Part shown: one piece after another, positions 45,084 through 53,043 of the stretch
Numbering within the stretch: the first letter of the stretch is position 1
How the letters are laid out: each line of letters opens with the position of its first letter
Translations under genes and position numbers: made by a program
The notes under the pieces: generated by a model
Told to the model about the DNA's origin: nothing
The model's input: the letters and a program-made list of their open reading frames with translations, nothing else
The model's database searches: none
Assembly (NCBI GenBank): GCA_018267915.1
Contig: JAFDXN010000011.1
Location: forward strand, 1-64,000
Direction of reading: 5' to 3'
Origin: Bacteroidota bacterium
GTDB taxonomy: Bacteria > Bacteroidota > Bacteroidia > Chitinophagales > Chitinophagaceae
Length of the DNA: 64,000 nucleotides

Positions 45084-45668
45084 TCATTTACAATACAACA
45101 AGGGGAGGATCTTCCGAAAATGAACCGGCTTTTTAAAGTAGTCGGGGTTGTCCATGTTTTTCTTTATCCGCGCACGCACGGCAGCTGCGTCAGGCAGATT
45201 TTTTAATGTCGGGTCCGCTACCATCGCTGCGGTCAGCTCAAATCCTCTTTTATCCCTTTCTATGACCTTTAGAAAAAAGTAGCCGTGTATATTACCTTCC
45301 TAGTTATAAAAAGGGATATTTAAAAATTCCGTTTTGCCTATCCTTGAAAAGAATACAGTGAAATTCTCCCAGGTTCTGTTAGCACCCTCGTGGTTCATGT
45401 AGGTAAGTGCATAACTATTGGGGCTATTACGTTCAAAAACAAAATAATTGTGTGAATCCTCATCTTCTTTCATTTTCCATATGCCTATCAGGTTAGTGTC
45501 TGCAGTAATGCCAGGTGTCTCATCCATGGCATACTTCGCGTACACTTTACTTATGGTTGCAAGGTCGCGCTGATTTTCCTCCTCAAATTTTTTTTGTGCG
45601 GCGCACTCAGTTATAATACTGCAGGTAAGAAGGGCCGTAATTAACAGGCCGGAGAAAAGGGTCTTCAT
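45084..45668 (-). pseudogene. Secreted protein gene interrupted by one TAG
   Basis: The frame begins at 45668 with a signal peptide (MKTLFSGLLITALLTCSIIT...AAQ) and reads to TAG at 45300-45302, giving 122 residues ending EFLNIPFYN. The same frame then continues 71 codons without a stop to TGA at 45084-45086, reading EGNIHGYFFLKVIERD, then GFELTAAMVADPTLKNLPD and KKNMDNPDYFKKPVHF. The continuation has the polarity and composition of a natural C-terminus, so the intact protein would be about 194 residues. Either a nonsense mutation or a readthrough codon explains it. Family not recognised. Confidence 0.65.
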
Positions 45669-45745
45669 ATTTATTGGTTTTATGATTAAAGCTAAAAAGA
45701 ATTGGCAATATTTCTATGTAGCAGAAATCATCGGATTGATGAACA

Positions 45746-46231
45746 TCAGGACAGCCGATAAATAAACTCCTCTATCTCCGCCTGCCTTGCATTGGCAAAG
45801 CCCTTGTCCCCGCCTATCCTCACAAAACCACATTTCTCCAACACGCGCCGTGAGCCAACATTATCAAAAGCAACCCGGCCGCCAATGGGCCGCATACTTT
45901 CAATACTAAGAAAGTTTGCCAGAGCTGTCGTCGCTATGCCCCGGCCCCAGAAGTTCCTGTCTATCCAATAAGTGATCTCAGCTTCCCCCGCTATTTCATA
46001 CTTGGCGATGCTTCCCACAATGATGTCGTCGAGCAGTATTGTCTGCATATGGATCGTAGGATCATTCAGCAGTTTGGTGAACTTTTCTAAATAAGCAGTT
46101 CTATCGGTGGGGGCTTTTGGAGTAAACGCGGCCATATGATTGGCCTCCTTGTCAAGCTGAAACCGGAAGAAAAATTCCAGGTCTGGTTCCTCTGTTGGCC
46201 TTAGCGTCACTTGTTGGTTCGGTACTAGCAT
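45746..46231 (-). CDS. GNAT family N-acetyltransferase
   Basis: A 161-residue RimJ/RimL-type acetyltransferase. The acetyl-CoA loop is RNFWGRGIATTAL (motif A, R/Q-x-x-G-x-G/A) and the last strands are NVGSRRVLEKCGF. The substrate may be a protein N-terminus or a small amine; sequence cannot tell. It is on the same strand as the broken secreted gene, 78 bp upstream of it. Confidence 0.88.
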   Translation of the reverse strand: MLVPNQQVTLRPTEEPDLEFFFRFQLDKEANHMAAFTPKAPTDRTAYLEKFTKLLNDPTIHMQTILLDDIIVGSIAKYEIAGEAEITYWIDRNFWGRGIATTALANFLSIESMRPIGGRVAFDNVGSRRVLEKCGFVRIGGDKGFANARQAEIEEFIYRLS

Positions 46232-46433
46232 CCTGTTGCTTTATTCATAAATATAGGCAATAAAAAAAGCGGGGCGTATGCTTTGCAGTCGACTTACTTG
46301 CTCTTAGGCTCGGGTGGTTCTGTAGATAATTCGTGCGAATGCAATTACGGGTTTGCTCGCTTCCATGATGCACTGATATCTGTAGATAATATCGATCAAT
46401 GTATGGCATCATCTTTTTGCGTAACCATATGCT

Positions 46434-46631
46434 ATGCCTTCATCAGTAATATCCAACATCCGGTACGATAAGGACACACGATCGCTCTTTATCACATTCG
46501 TCTCTGGCTTGGTATATAAATATTTATTTGTACCGGAGAAGGTTTACAGGGAAATAAAAACCGCCTCTTCGAAGGGCAGCTACCTGAACCGCTTCATCAA
46601 AGGGAAATTTTCATTCGAGAAACAAGACTGA
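46434..46631 (+). CDS. KTSC domain protein
   Basis: A 65-residue protein that fits the KTSC domain end to end: SSVISNIRYDKDTRSLFITF, VYKYLFVPEKVYREI and KTASSKGSYLNRFIKGKF (K-x-x-S-x-G-x-x-x-N-x-x-I). KTSC domains occur singly or fused to lysyl-tRNA synthetase-like proteins and are thought to bind nucleic acid or ligand; function unknown. Located in an accessory stretch. Confidence 0.78.
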   Translation: MPSSVISNIRYDKDTRSLFITFVSGLVYKYLFVPEKVYREIKTASSKGSYLNRFIKGKFSFEKQD

Positions 46632-47145
46632 GCGGGAAGAGTGTTTTCGGGAAATATATTTCGTTTATCCTTGCCTGGATATCAACACATTGAATGTAAA
46701 ATCTCGGGTATCATACCCCTAAATAAAGGGTATCATAAAAATCTGATTTTCTGATTCCATATCAGCGTAAGACCTTTGTAAAAAATAGCTCCCCTCTTTG
46801 GCCGGCTATCAGCGTGGCAGGAAAGAGGGGTGGATCCCGCCCTTCAGCGGGAGACGGGGCATCAAATCGGCGAAGGCGGCAATAAGCCCAAATCCGCACA
46901 ACATATTAAACCTATGGACACCATAACAAATCTCGCATTCGGGTATCAGGAATCGGGCAAAAACTCCTGCAAAATCCACGGACAGGGCATAAATCGGGCA
47001 TGCCCGACTTTGATCCATTGCGCACTATTACAGCAGCTTACACATGTAAATGCCCGAAAAAATGCCCGATTTTGTTTTTTTCACAAACAGGGCATCATGC
47101 CGGTATCGTAACTACATTTAGACCCATATACTTATTTTTACGGCA
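46632..47145. other. 514-bp gene-free region with TCGGGC boxes
   Basis: No gene seen. Contains a long imperfect hairpin (CCCTCTTT ... AAAGAGGG, about 46791-46828), a second GC-rich inverted repeat CCCGC/GCGGG just after it, five TCGGGC/GCCCGA hexamers between 46953 and 47069 including the 14-bp palindrome TCGGGCATGCCCGA at 46994-47007, a direct repeat AAATGCCCGA at 47048-47057 and 47060-47069, and CAGGGCAT twice (46983 and 47088). The nature of these motifs is unknown; see findings. Confidence 0.5.
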
Positions 47146-47910
47146 ATGAAAAAGTTGCTTTTCGCCCTCTTTCTTTCGCTCCCGCTCCTTGCCAATGCCT
47201 GGGGTCCCCAGGGGCACCAGATGGTAGCTACATTAGCTTATCGCCTGCTCGACCGCCCAACGCGCGAAAAGCTGATGAACTACATGGGGCCTACCACCCT
47301 TGCGCAGATGGCCACGTGGATGGACGATGTAAATGGCAAACGCCATTATGAACATATGAAGGACTGGCACCACATCTATATTCAGAAAGGATTCACCTGG
47401 CGTCCGTCGAAAAATCCCGACATCATCAATGCGCTCAGCCTCGTCACCAATGAGCTGAAGTATGCTAAAGCAACAGATACCGAACAAATAAAAACCGACC
47501 TGATGGTACTGGTGCACCTCATGGGCGACCTGGGCGAACCCCTGAATTGTGGCTATCCACACGACAAAGGCGGCCGCGATGTGAAAGCCATTGTCGATGG
47601 CAGGGAATACAACCTGTATAACTTATGGGAGGAGGGCATTATCAGGGAGGCGCCGATCAGTATTGGGGACTGCAGTGCATACTACAATACTATCAGCCCT
47701 TACGAGATCACACTCATCCTGAAGGGTAATTACATCGATTGGATGAACGAATCGCGGGCACTATTGCCAAAGGTCTATGATATTGGCGATGGTAAGATCA
47801 CGCCCGAATATATTAGTGCAGGCAAAAAGATAATTGTAACACAACTCGTAAATGCCGCCATCAGGCTGGCCGACATCTTACAAACCACACTCAAGTCACA
47901 AACTAATTAA
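47146..47910 (+). CDS. S1/P1 nuclease family protein with altered Zn2 site
   Basis: A 254-residue secreted protein; signal peptide cleavage gives mature Trp19 as in S1/P1 (WGPQGH). Zn1 and Zn3 ligands match nuclease P1: Trp1 and His6 equivalents in WGPQGH, Asp in WMDDV, His in DWHHIY, His and Asp in VHLMGDLG. The Zn2 ligands do not: His126 is Asn (in EPLNCG), His149 is Tyr and Asp153 is Glu (in NLYNLWEEGII). Ordinary family members have three zincs and cut single-stranded nucleic acids. Loss of Zn2 may alter or abolish activity. Upstream is the TCGGGC-box region. Confidence 0.88.
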   Translation: MKKLLFALFLSLPLLANAWGPQGHQMVATLAYRLLDRPTREKLMNYMGPTTLAQMATWMDDVNGKRHYEHMKDWHHIYIQKGFTWRPSKNPDIINALSLVTNELKYAKATDTEQIKTDLMVLVHLMGDLGEPLNCGYPHDKGGRDVKAIVDGREYNLYNLWEEGIIREAPISIGDCSAYYNTISPYEITLILKGNYIDWMNESRALLPKVYDIGDGKITPEYISAGKKIIVTQLVNAAIRLADILQTTLKSQTN

Positions 47911-47918
47911 TATGCACG

Positions 47919-48251
47919 CTAAAATTCCATCAGCTGTTCCACAGCTTCTACAGCTTCGTTTCCCGGCTCCAGCAATTGCAAGGCAAACATCTTTATGGAG
48001 GGATATATGATCTTGTAGATCTCCTTTTTGCTTTCCGGCACGTCGCTCTCTTCCAGCGCCAGCAAATGGATCAGGGGAACGGGTATCTCAAAGTAATCTG
48101 ATATTTTCTTTACAGTACGTGCGCTCGGGTTCCGTTCGCAGTTTTCTATAAGAGAGAGAGAAGTTGGTGATATATCGCAGATCTTAGCGAATTCGTACTG
48201 CTTTAATCCTTTTTGTTTGCGCAGATAGTAAATGGCCTTTCCTATATCCAT
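47919..48251 (-). CDS. XRE family helix-turn-helix regulator
   Basis: A 110-residue protein: N-terminal HTH_3 domain (residues 4-62: GKAIYYLRKQKGLKQYEFAK, SPTSLSLIENCERNPSART) and a C-terminal helical region ending EAVEQLMEF. Cro/C1-type DNA binding is clear; the target is not. No partner toxin or peptidase is adjacent. It converges with the S1/P1 gene. Confidence 0.88.
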   Translation of the reverse strand: MDIGKAIYYLRKQKGLKQYEFAKICDISPTSLSLIENCERNPSARTVKKISDYFEIPVPLIHLLALEESDVPESKKEIYKIIYPSIKMFALQLLEPGNEAVEAVEQLMEF

Positions 48252-48362
48252 AATTTATTCTTTGGGGTGAACCAGTTCTCTAGGATATACAAGAAAATAC
48301 AAATTATCTTTAAATAGGGGCAAATAGTACAAATTCTGACGGGTAGGGAAAATGCAGCCATG

Positions 48363-49469
48363 CTACTCCCACCGGAACGACCTGACAGAGAGCGGCGCAA
48401 TGATCAGCATCCACACGAAGAGACCCAACAATTCTTTTGACAGCTCCCATATATGCTTGCCATCGAAGGCGATCTTGCGCAGCCCGTCGACAAAGAAGGT
48501 GAGTGGCAGCAGGTGGCAAAAGCCACGTAGCCACTGCGGATAGCTCTCTATGGAGAAGAAGAGCCCGCAAAGCAGTATCTGCGGCAGCACAACGGTATTA
48601 GCTATCGGCGATATGGAGTTTTCGTTCTGCACCAGCCCGCTGATGATGAAGCCGATGCCCATAAAAATGATGAGGCCCGGGAGCGAAAAGGCCAGCATTT
48701 CGAAAAAGGTATCGGCGCCATTGACAAGTGTGAAATGGAAAGCGTAGTACCCCAGCAGCACCATGATGAAGAAGCTGATGATGTGAAAAAACAGACGGCT
48801 CAGCATCTCGCCTGCGATGATCGAACGCCTGCGTACCGGTGCCACCCTTAGGCGCTTCAGCACCAGGTTTTGCCTAAGATTAAACAATAAATACGATGAG
48901 CCATACACTCCCGCCATCAGCAGCGAGAAGCCCAACTGCCCCGGCAATATGAAATCGATGGAGTGATAAGCCCGTCCCGGCACTTCAGTTACAGAAAGCG
49001 TAGCGATGCTTGGACTATTAGGAAATATCTGTTTATCTATCTTGCTGATGGCCTGGCTCACCATCGTCTCCAGCAATTGCCTGCTGCTTGCCGCCGCACC
49101 AGATGACCGGATATGCACCAGGTAGTGTGGCATCGGTGTGTTAACGTTCAGCGCCTCTATGCTTAGTATGGCGTTGATACGACCCATCTTCAGGTCCTCG
49201 GCTTGCTTTGCGCTGTGGCCGGGCATTTGCAGCTTTAGCAGCGGTATCTCCTTAATGGCCCTGTAAACCGGCCCGCTTGTGTCGCTGCCGGCAGCAAGGG
49301 CAACCTTCATCGCAGGCACCTTGTCGCCCACCATAGCGCCGAACACGACGATAAAGATGATGGGGAACAGCAGGGAGAACACCACTGAAGTCGGGCTCTT
49401 AAGGGTAGCCAATAAGCTGAATCTGGAAACAGTGAAGGCCGCCTTTAGCTGGCTGATGCGATGCTGCAT
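48363..49469 (-). CDS. ABC-2 type transporter permease without adjacent ATPase
   Basis: A 368-residue inner-membrane protein of the ABC-2 membrane family: hydrophobic segment near 27-47, a large extracytoplasmic domain (about 50-180), then five segments from 190 onward, with GLIIFMGIGFIISGLVQNE and FFSIESYPQWLRGFCHLLPLT typical. ATP-binding subunits usually sit next to such permeases; here none is adjacent, so it must use one encoded elsewhere. Confidence 0.88.
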   Translation of the reverse strand: MQHRISQLKAAFTVSRFSLLATLKSPTSVVFSLLFPIIFIVVFGAMVGDKVPAMKVALAAGSDTSGPVYRAIKEIPLLKLQMPGHSAKQAEDLKMGRINAILSIEALNVNTPMPHYLVHIRSSGAAASSRQLLETMVSQAISKIDKQIFPNSPSIATLSVTEVPGRAYHSIDFILPGQLGFSLLMAGVYGSSYLLFNLRQNLVLKRLRVAPVRRRSIIAGEMLSRLFFHIISFFIMVLLGYYAFHFTLVNGADTFFEMLAFSLPGLIIFMGIGFIISGLVQNENSISPIANTVVLPQILLCGLFFSIESYPQWLRGFCHLLPLTFFVDGLRKIAFDGKHIWELSKELLGLFVWMLIIAPLSVRSFRWE

Positions 49470-49651
49470 AGTGCTACAAAGGTAATAGCTGCGGCATTAT
49501 ACAATGGCTAAACTAAAATATATGGGGACAGGCCGTTTTAACCAACGGATAACGCGCCGACAGCATGGATTGCACTAATATCGCACCCGAAACTAATGAT
49601 AGGGTATTTTGTGAAAATAACGTTAATTTTACTATACCCTTTACTTCGCCA

Positions 49652-50899
49652 ATGCCACGCGTACTTCGCATATTGAATCGCCTGATAATAGGTGGCCCTG
49701 CACTAAATGCGACCTACCTGACCAGGTACATGTCTCCGGAATTTGAGACCATGCTGGTTATTGGCGGTAAAGACAGCCACGAGCAGGACGCCGACCACAT
49801 CACCGACTACCTCGGGATCGACTCGGTGGAGATACCGGAGATGAAGCGCTCTATCAATCCCATCAACGACAGCATAGCCTACCAGAAAGTAAAGGCACTG
49901 ATACAAAAGTTCAAGCCCGACATCGTGCATACGCATGCAGCTAAGTCAGGCCTGATAGGCCGCATAGCTGCCGATGCCTGCAAGGTGCCGGTGATCGTAC
50001 ACACCTTTCACGGTCATGTATTCCATAGCTATTTTAACAAGCTTGCTACAAATACTTTTATCCAGATAGAACGCTACCTGGCCAAACGCTCCAGCGGCAT
50101 TATTGCTATCAGCAAGAGCCAAAAGGAAGAGCTGGCTTATAAGTATAAGATATGCCCACCTGATAAGATACACACTATCCCACTTGGCCTGGACCTGGAC
50201 AAATTTAAGCTGTGGCAAGAGCGCAAGCGGGATATCTTCAGGGACAAATACCAGATACAGGAAGACGAATTGGCCATCGGCATAATTGGCCGCATAGTGC
50301 CGGTGAAGAACCACAGCATGTTCGTGGAGATAGCTGCAAGGCTGCAGACACAAACGAATAAAAAGCTGCGCTTCTTTATCATCGGCGATGGCGACATGCG
50401 TCCGCAGATGGAGGCTGAGTTTAAAACCGCCGGCGTTGATTATACTTACTATCCTGAAGACCCGCGACCTGCTACGGCAACCTGTACCTCCTGGCAAACG
50501 GATATGGACCTGGTGCTGGCGGGAATGGATATTGTAGTGCTCACGTCGCACAATGAAGGCACACCTGTATCATTGATAGAGGCGCAAGCTGCGGGCAAAC
50601 CTGTTGTGTCCACCAATGTAGGTGGCGTATCGGACGTAGTGATCGATAACCAATGTGGCTTCACCATAGAAGCAGGACACGTGGATTATTTCACAGACGC
50701 CACACTGCGTTTAATTGAAAGTGCCGATCTAAGGAATTATTTCGGCGCACAGGGCCGCAAGTTTGTTGAAGATAAATTCTCTTACCAACGACTGGTAAGC
50801 GATATGTCGGCATACTACTACTCTTTACTGGAGCACAATATCAGCAGGCACGAGGTGTGGACACCGCCATTGCCCGCCTACATGGAAGAGAGTGTTTAG
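49652..50899 (+). CDS. Glycosyltransferase family 4 protein
   Basis: 415 residues from ATG 49652; an upstream in-frame ATG (49565) adds 29 residues not typical of the family. GT-B fold: N-terminal domain starts PRVLRILNRLIIGGPALN; the C-terminal nucleotide-sugar domain has IGIIGRIVPVKNH and the donor-binding ASHNEGTPVSLIEAQAAGKPVVST. It acts in surface-polysaccharide or lipopolysaccharide synthesis, adding one sugar, likely with a retaining mechanism by family. Convergent with the epimerase gene (4-bp stop overlap). Confidence 0.9.
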   Translation: MPRVLRILNRLIIGGPALNATYLTRYMSPEFETMLVIGGKDSHEQDADHITDYLGIDSVEIPEMKRSINPINDSIAYQKVKALIQKFKPDIVHTHAAKSGLIGRIAADACKVPVIVHTFHGHVFHSYFNKLATNTFIQIERYLAKRSSGIIAISKSQKEELAYKYKICPPDKIHTIPLGLDLDKFKLWQERKRDIFRDKYQIQEDELAIGIIGRIVPVKNHSMFVEIAARLQTQTNKKLRFFIIGDGDMRPQMEAEFKTAGVDYTYYPEDPRPATATCTSWQTDMDLVLAGMDIVVLTSHNEGTPVSLIEAQAAGKPVVSTNVGGVSDVVIDNQCGFTIEAGHVDYFTDATLRLIESADLRNYFGAQGRKFVEDKFSYQRLVSDMSAYYYSLLEHNISRHEVWTPPLPAYMEESV

Positions 50900-51879
50900 G
50901 AATACATCTCCTTAAAGAAATCAACTGTCTTTTTCAAGCCATCTACAAAACGTTGCGTAGGCTGATAACCGAGCAACTCCTTAGCACGCGATATATCGGC
51001 CAGTGAGTTGCGGATGTCACCTTCACGCTCTTCACGATACGTAGGCTCATGCGGCATGCCCAGCATCTCGCGGATGGAATTGTAGAGAAAGTTTACAGAG
51101 AAATTCTCACCAACAGCTATATTATAAACAGTACCATATGCTGCAGGATTTTCAGACAGCATGCCTTTAATATTCGCCTGCACGGCATTTTCCACGAAGG
51201 TAAAATCACGTGTCTGTTCACCGTCGCCGTTGATATAAACGGGCGTTTGCTTCAATATGCCACTTACAAAAAGTGGTATCACCGCCGCATAGGGGCCATC
51301 GGGATCCTGCCGGGGACCGAATACGTTGAAGTACCTCAGTCCGAGCACCTTCATACCATATAACCGCGCAAATACATCGGCGTAAAGCTCGTTGGTCTTT
51401 TTGGTAACAGCGTATGGTGAGAGTGGGTTTCCAACCTTTTCTTCCCGCTTAGGCAAATTCGGTTCGTCGCCGTACACCGAGGATGAAGAAGCGTACACAA
51501 ATGACTTTACACCTGCATTCTTTGCGGCAGTGATCATGTTCACAAATCCACCTGCATTCACATCATTGCTAGTGATCGGGTCTTTCACCGAGCGAGGCAC
51601 AGAGCCCAGCGCAGCCTGGTGAGTCACATAATCGATGCCCTCACATGCATGCTTACACACCTCGGCATCGCGGATATCACCCTCTATGAAACGAAGGTTT
51701 GAATAAGCTGCAAAAAGATCGAGGTTATTTTTAAAGCCCGTCGCAAGATTATCAAGCACAGTGACACTACCGGCGCCGTTGGTCAGCAAGTACTCCACAA
51801 TATGCGAGCCTATGAAGCCGGCGCCTCCCGTTACCAGGAAGTTGCTGTTACTAATGTCTTTGTTATGAAATGTCGGCAT
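50896..51879 (-). CDS. NAD-dependent sugar-nucleotide epimerase (UDP-GlcNAc 4-epimerase-like)
   Basis: A 327-residue short-chain dehydrogenase of the extended type. GGAGFIGSHIVEYLL binds NAD near residue 18, and the catalytic pair is in SPYAVTKKTNE (YxxxK); the SSSVYGDEPNLPKREE and NVFGPRQDPDGPYAAVIP segments resemble WbpP/TviC UDP-GlcNAc 4-epimerases. It likely makes UDP-GalNAc or a uronate form for surface glycans. Overlaps the glycosyltransferase stop by 4 bp, convergent. Confidence 0.9.
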   Translation of the reverse strand: MPTFHNKDISNSNFLVTGGAGFIGSHIVEYLLTNGAGSVTVLDNLATGFKNNLDLFAAYSNLRFIEGDIRDAEVCKHACEGIDYVTHQAALGSVPRSVKDPITSNDVNAGGFVNMITAAKNAGVKSFVYASSSSVYGDEPNLPKREEKVGNPLSPYAVTKKTNELYADVFARLYGMKVLGLRYFNVFGPRQDPDGPYAAVIPLFVSGILKQTPVYINGDGEQTRDFTFVENAVQANIKGMLSENPAAYGTVYNIAVGENFSVNFLYNSIREMLGMPHEPTYREEREGDIRNSLADISRAKELLGYQPTQRFVDGLKKTVDFFKEMYS

Positions 51880-51938
51880 GGTGTGTTTTGTAAAGAATGT
51901 GCTTAAAGATACGATACCGAAGAGCTATTCCATAGAAC

Positions 51939-51965
51939 AAGGGCCATCCGATACGAATGGCCCTT
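51939..51965 (-). terminator. Hairpin downstream of the THX gene
   Basis: Perfect 9-bp stem AAGGGCCAT/ATGGCCCTT (51939-51947 with 51957-51965) around a 9-base loop. Only a short T-rich stretch on the minus strand, so termination may be partial. Confidence 0.55.
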
Positions 51966-51979
51966 AATACGGTAAGCAA

Positions 51980-52093
51980 TTATGCTTTTTTCTCAGTTTG
52001 CTTTGCGGTCTTCTTAGTGCGCGCCGGACGTGCTTTGCCGAAGCTGCCTAATGTGATCTTACCGCGTTTAGTGCGTTTATCGCCTCTGCCCAT
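51980..52093 (-). CDS. 30S ribosomal protein THX
   Basis: A 37-residue basic protein below common length cut-offs. Sequence starts MGRGDKRTKRGKITLGSFGK and ends with a Lys-rich tail, the pattern of the small ribosomal protein THX (S31) found in Thermus and Bacteroidota, which lies in the head of the 30S subunit. ATG at 52093, TAA at 51980-51982. It shares the stretch with hup, 83 bp downstream of the HU stop on the same strand, behind a terminator. Confidence 0.92.
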   Translation of the reverse strand: MGRGDKRTKRGKITLGSFGKARPARTKKTAKQTEKKA

Positions 52094-52123
52094 GATAAAA
52101 ATTGTTTTAGGATGCAAAAATAA

Positions 52124-52155
52124 AAAAAACAGGAGAATTTCGGGCTCCTGTTTTT
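52124..52155 (-). terminator. Intrinsic terminator after the HU gene
   Basis: Stem AAAAACAGGAG/CTCCTGTTTTT with a 10-base loop; on the minus strand it is followed by a run of T. It lies 20 bp after the HU stop. Confidence 0.85.
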
Positions 52156-52175
52156 AGGGTAATAAGTCAGGGCAA

Positions 52176-52460
52176 TTATTTCTTACCGCTGCTTATTTTA
52201 CCTGAAAATTCTTTACCGGCCTTAAACTTAGGAACCTTGCGTGCTTTGATCTTTATCACCTCGCCTGTTTGCGGGTTGCGGCCGTTGCGTGCAGAGCGCT
52301 CAGATACGGAGAAAGTACCGAAGCCTACGAGCGTAACGCGGTCGCCTTTTTTCAGTGATGCAACAACTGCATTGGTAAATGAGTCCAGTGCCTCGTTGGC
52401 TTGCGTTTTCGTGATGCCCGAATCTTTTGCAATTTTGTCAATTAGTTCAGCTTTGTTCAT
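52176..52460 (-). CDS. HU family DNA-binding protein
   Basis: A 94-residue nucleoid protein from ATG 52460 (a longer in-frame ORF is an artefact). It has MNKAELIDKIAKDSGITKTQA, the DNA-binding beta-arm motif RSARNGRNPQTGEVIKI and VPKFKAGKEF, the classical HU/IHF fold that bends DNA as a dimer. The promoter at 52507-52536 gives a leader of about 40 bases. Confidence 0.95.
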   Translation of the reverse strand: MNKAELIDKIAKDSGITKTQANEALDSFTNAVVASLKKGDRVTLVGFGTFSVSERSARNGRNPQTGEVIKIKARKVPKFKAGKEFSGKISSGKK

Positions 52461-52506
52461 AGAAAATTGTGTGTTTGAGAGTGAAGAAAATTTTTTAGCG
52501 AATAAG

Positions 52507-52536
52507 CAAATATACTGCTGTTTACCGCACTTCCAA
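52507..52536 (-). promoter_or_regulatory. Bacteroidota promoter for the HU gene
   Basis: On the minus strand, TTG (plus 52534-52536) is followed after 19 bases by TATATTTG (plus 52507-52514), matching TAnnTTTG exactly. This is the cleanest promoter in the window. Confidence 0.7.
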
Positions 52537-52722
52537 ATAACGGCAAAGCTTTTTTGCAGGCGCAAAGCCTTGCCTGTGGCTGCTTTTCAGGCTTTGGCTT
52601 AGCGTCGCTTGTTAACACCGGATGCCAAAAGCTTTACTGTATTGCTTTTACCGACATTGGCAGGGAATTTGCACAAAGACGCGGGGCTGCGGTGATGCGG
52701 CCTGTTAAATATTCGCGAACTG

Positions 52723-53028
52723 CTAAAATTCCTCCTTCATCACGGTCCTGAATGCGACGAATTTCCCCCCGAAACGAGCCATTCCTTTATCGCGCATCTT
52801 TTGTGCATACTCGGCTATATAAGTGTCGTAGTGCTCCATGCTATCGCAATAATATTGCGCTACAAAGGTGGGCCCTTCGCTCTCATCCTGCTCCAGCAGG
52901 CGGCACAGGCGTGAATCGACAAACAATCCCGTCTGCATTAGCTCCGGCATGTGCTCGTCTTTCATCCATTTCACCCATTCGTCGGCTGCACCCTTCTCTA
53001 CCTTAATTGTAACGTTATATATGATCAT
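52723..53028 (-). CDS. DUF4286 family protein
   Basis: A 101-residue protein of DUF4286: MIIYNVTIKVEKGAADEWVK, then TGLFVDSRLCRLLEQDES and TFVAQYYCDSMEHYDTYI. It resembles the ferredoxin-like dimeric alpha-beta barrel (EthD/ABM) fold. Function unknown. It lies upstream of HU and just downstream of rsgA on the same strand (15 bp gap), so rsgA and it are one unit. Confidence 0.85.
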   Translation of the reverse strand: MIIYNVTIKVEKGAADEWVKWMKDEHMPELMQTGLFVDSRLCRLLEQDESEGPTFVAQYYCDSMEHYDTYIAEYAQKMRDKGMARFGGKFVAFRTVMKEEF

Positions 53029-53043
53029 GAGCTTGATTTTGCA

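Noticed and set aside
40743..45097. A shared 16-mer CATCATTTACAATACA at 40743 and 45082
   Set aside because: One exact 16-base match is about what chance gives in a 64-kb window; there is no longer homology around it.
46283..46471. A 62-codon frame after the GNAT gene with the repeated string TCTGTAGATAAT
   Set aside because: The 12-base direct repeat (46319 and 46379) and the frame have no recognisable protein pattern; treated as intergenic.
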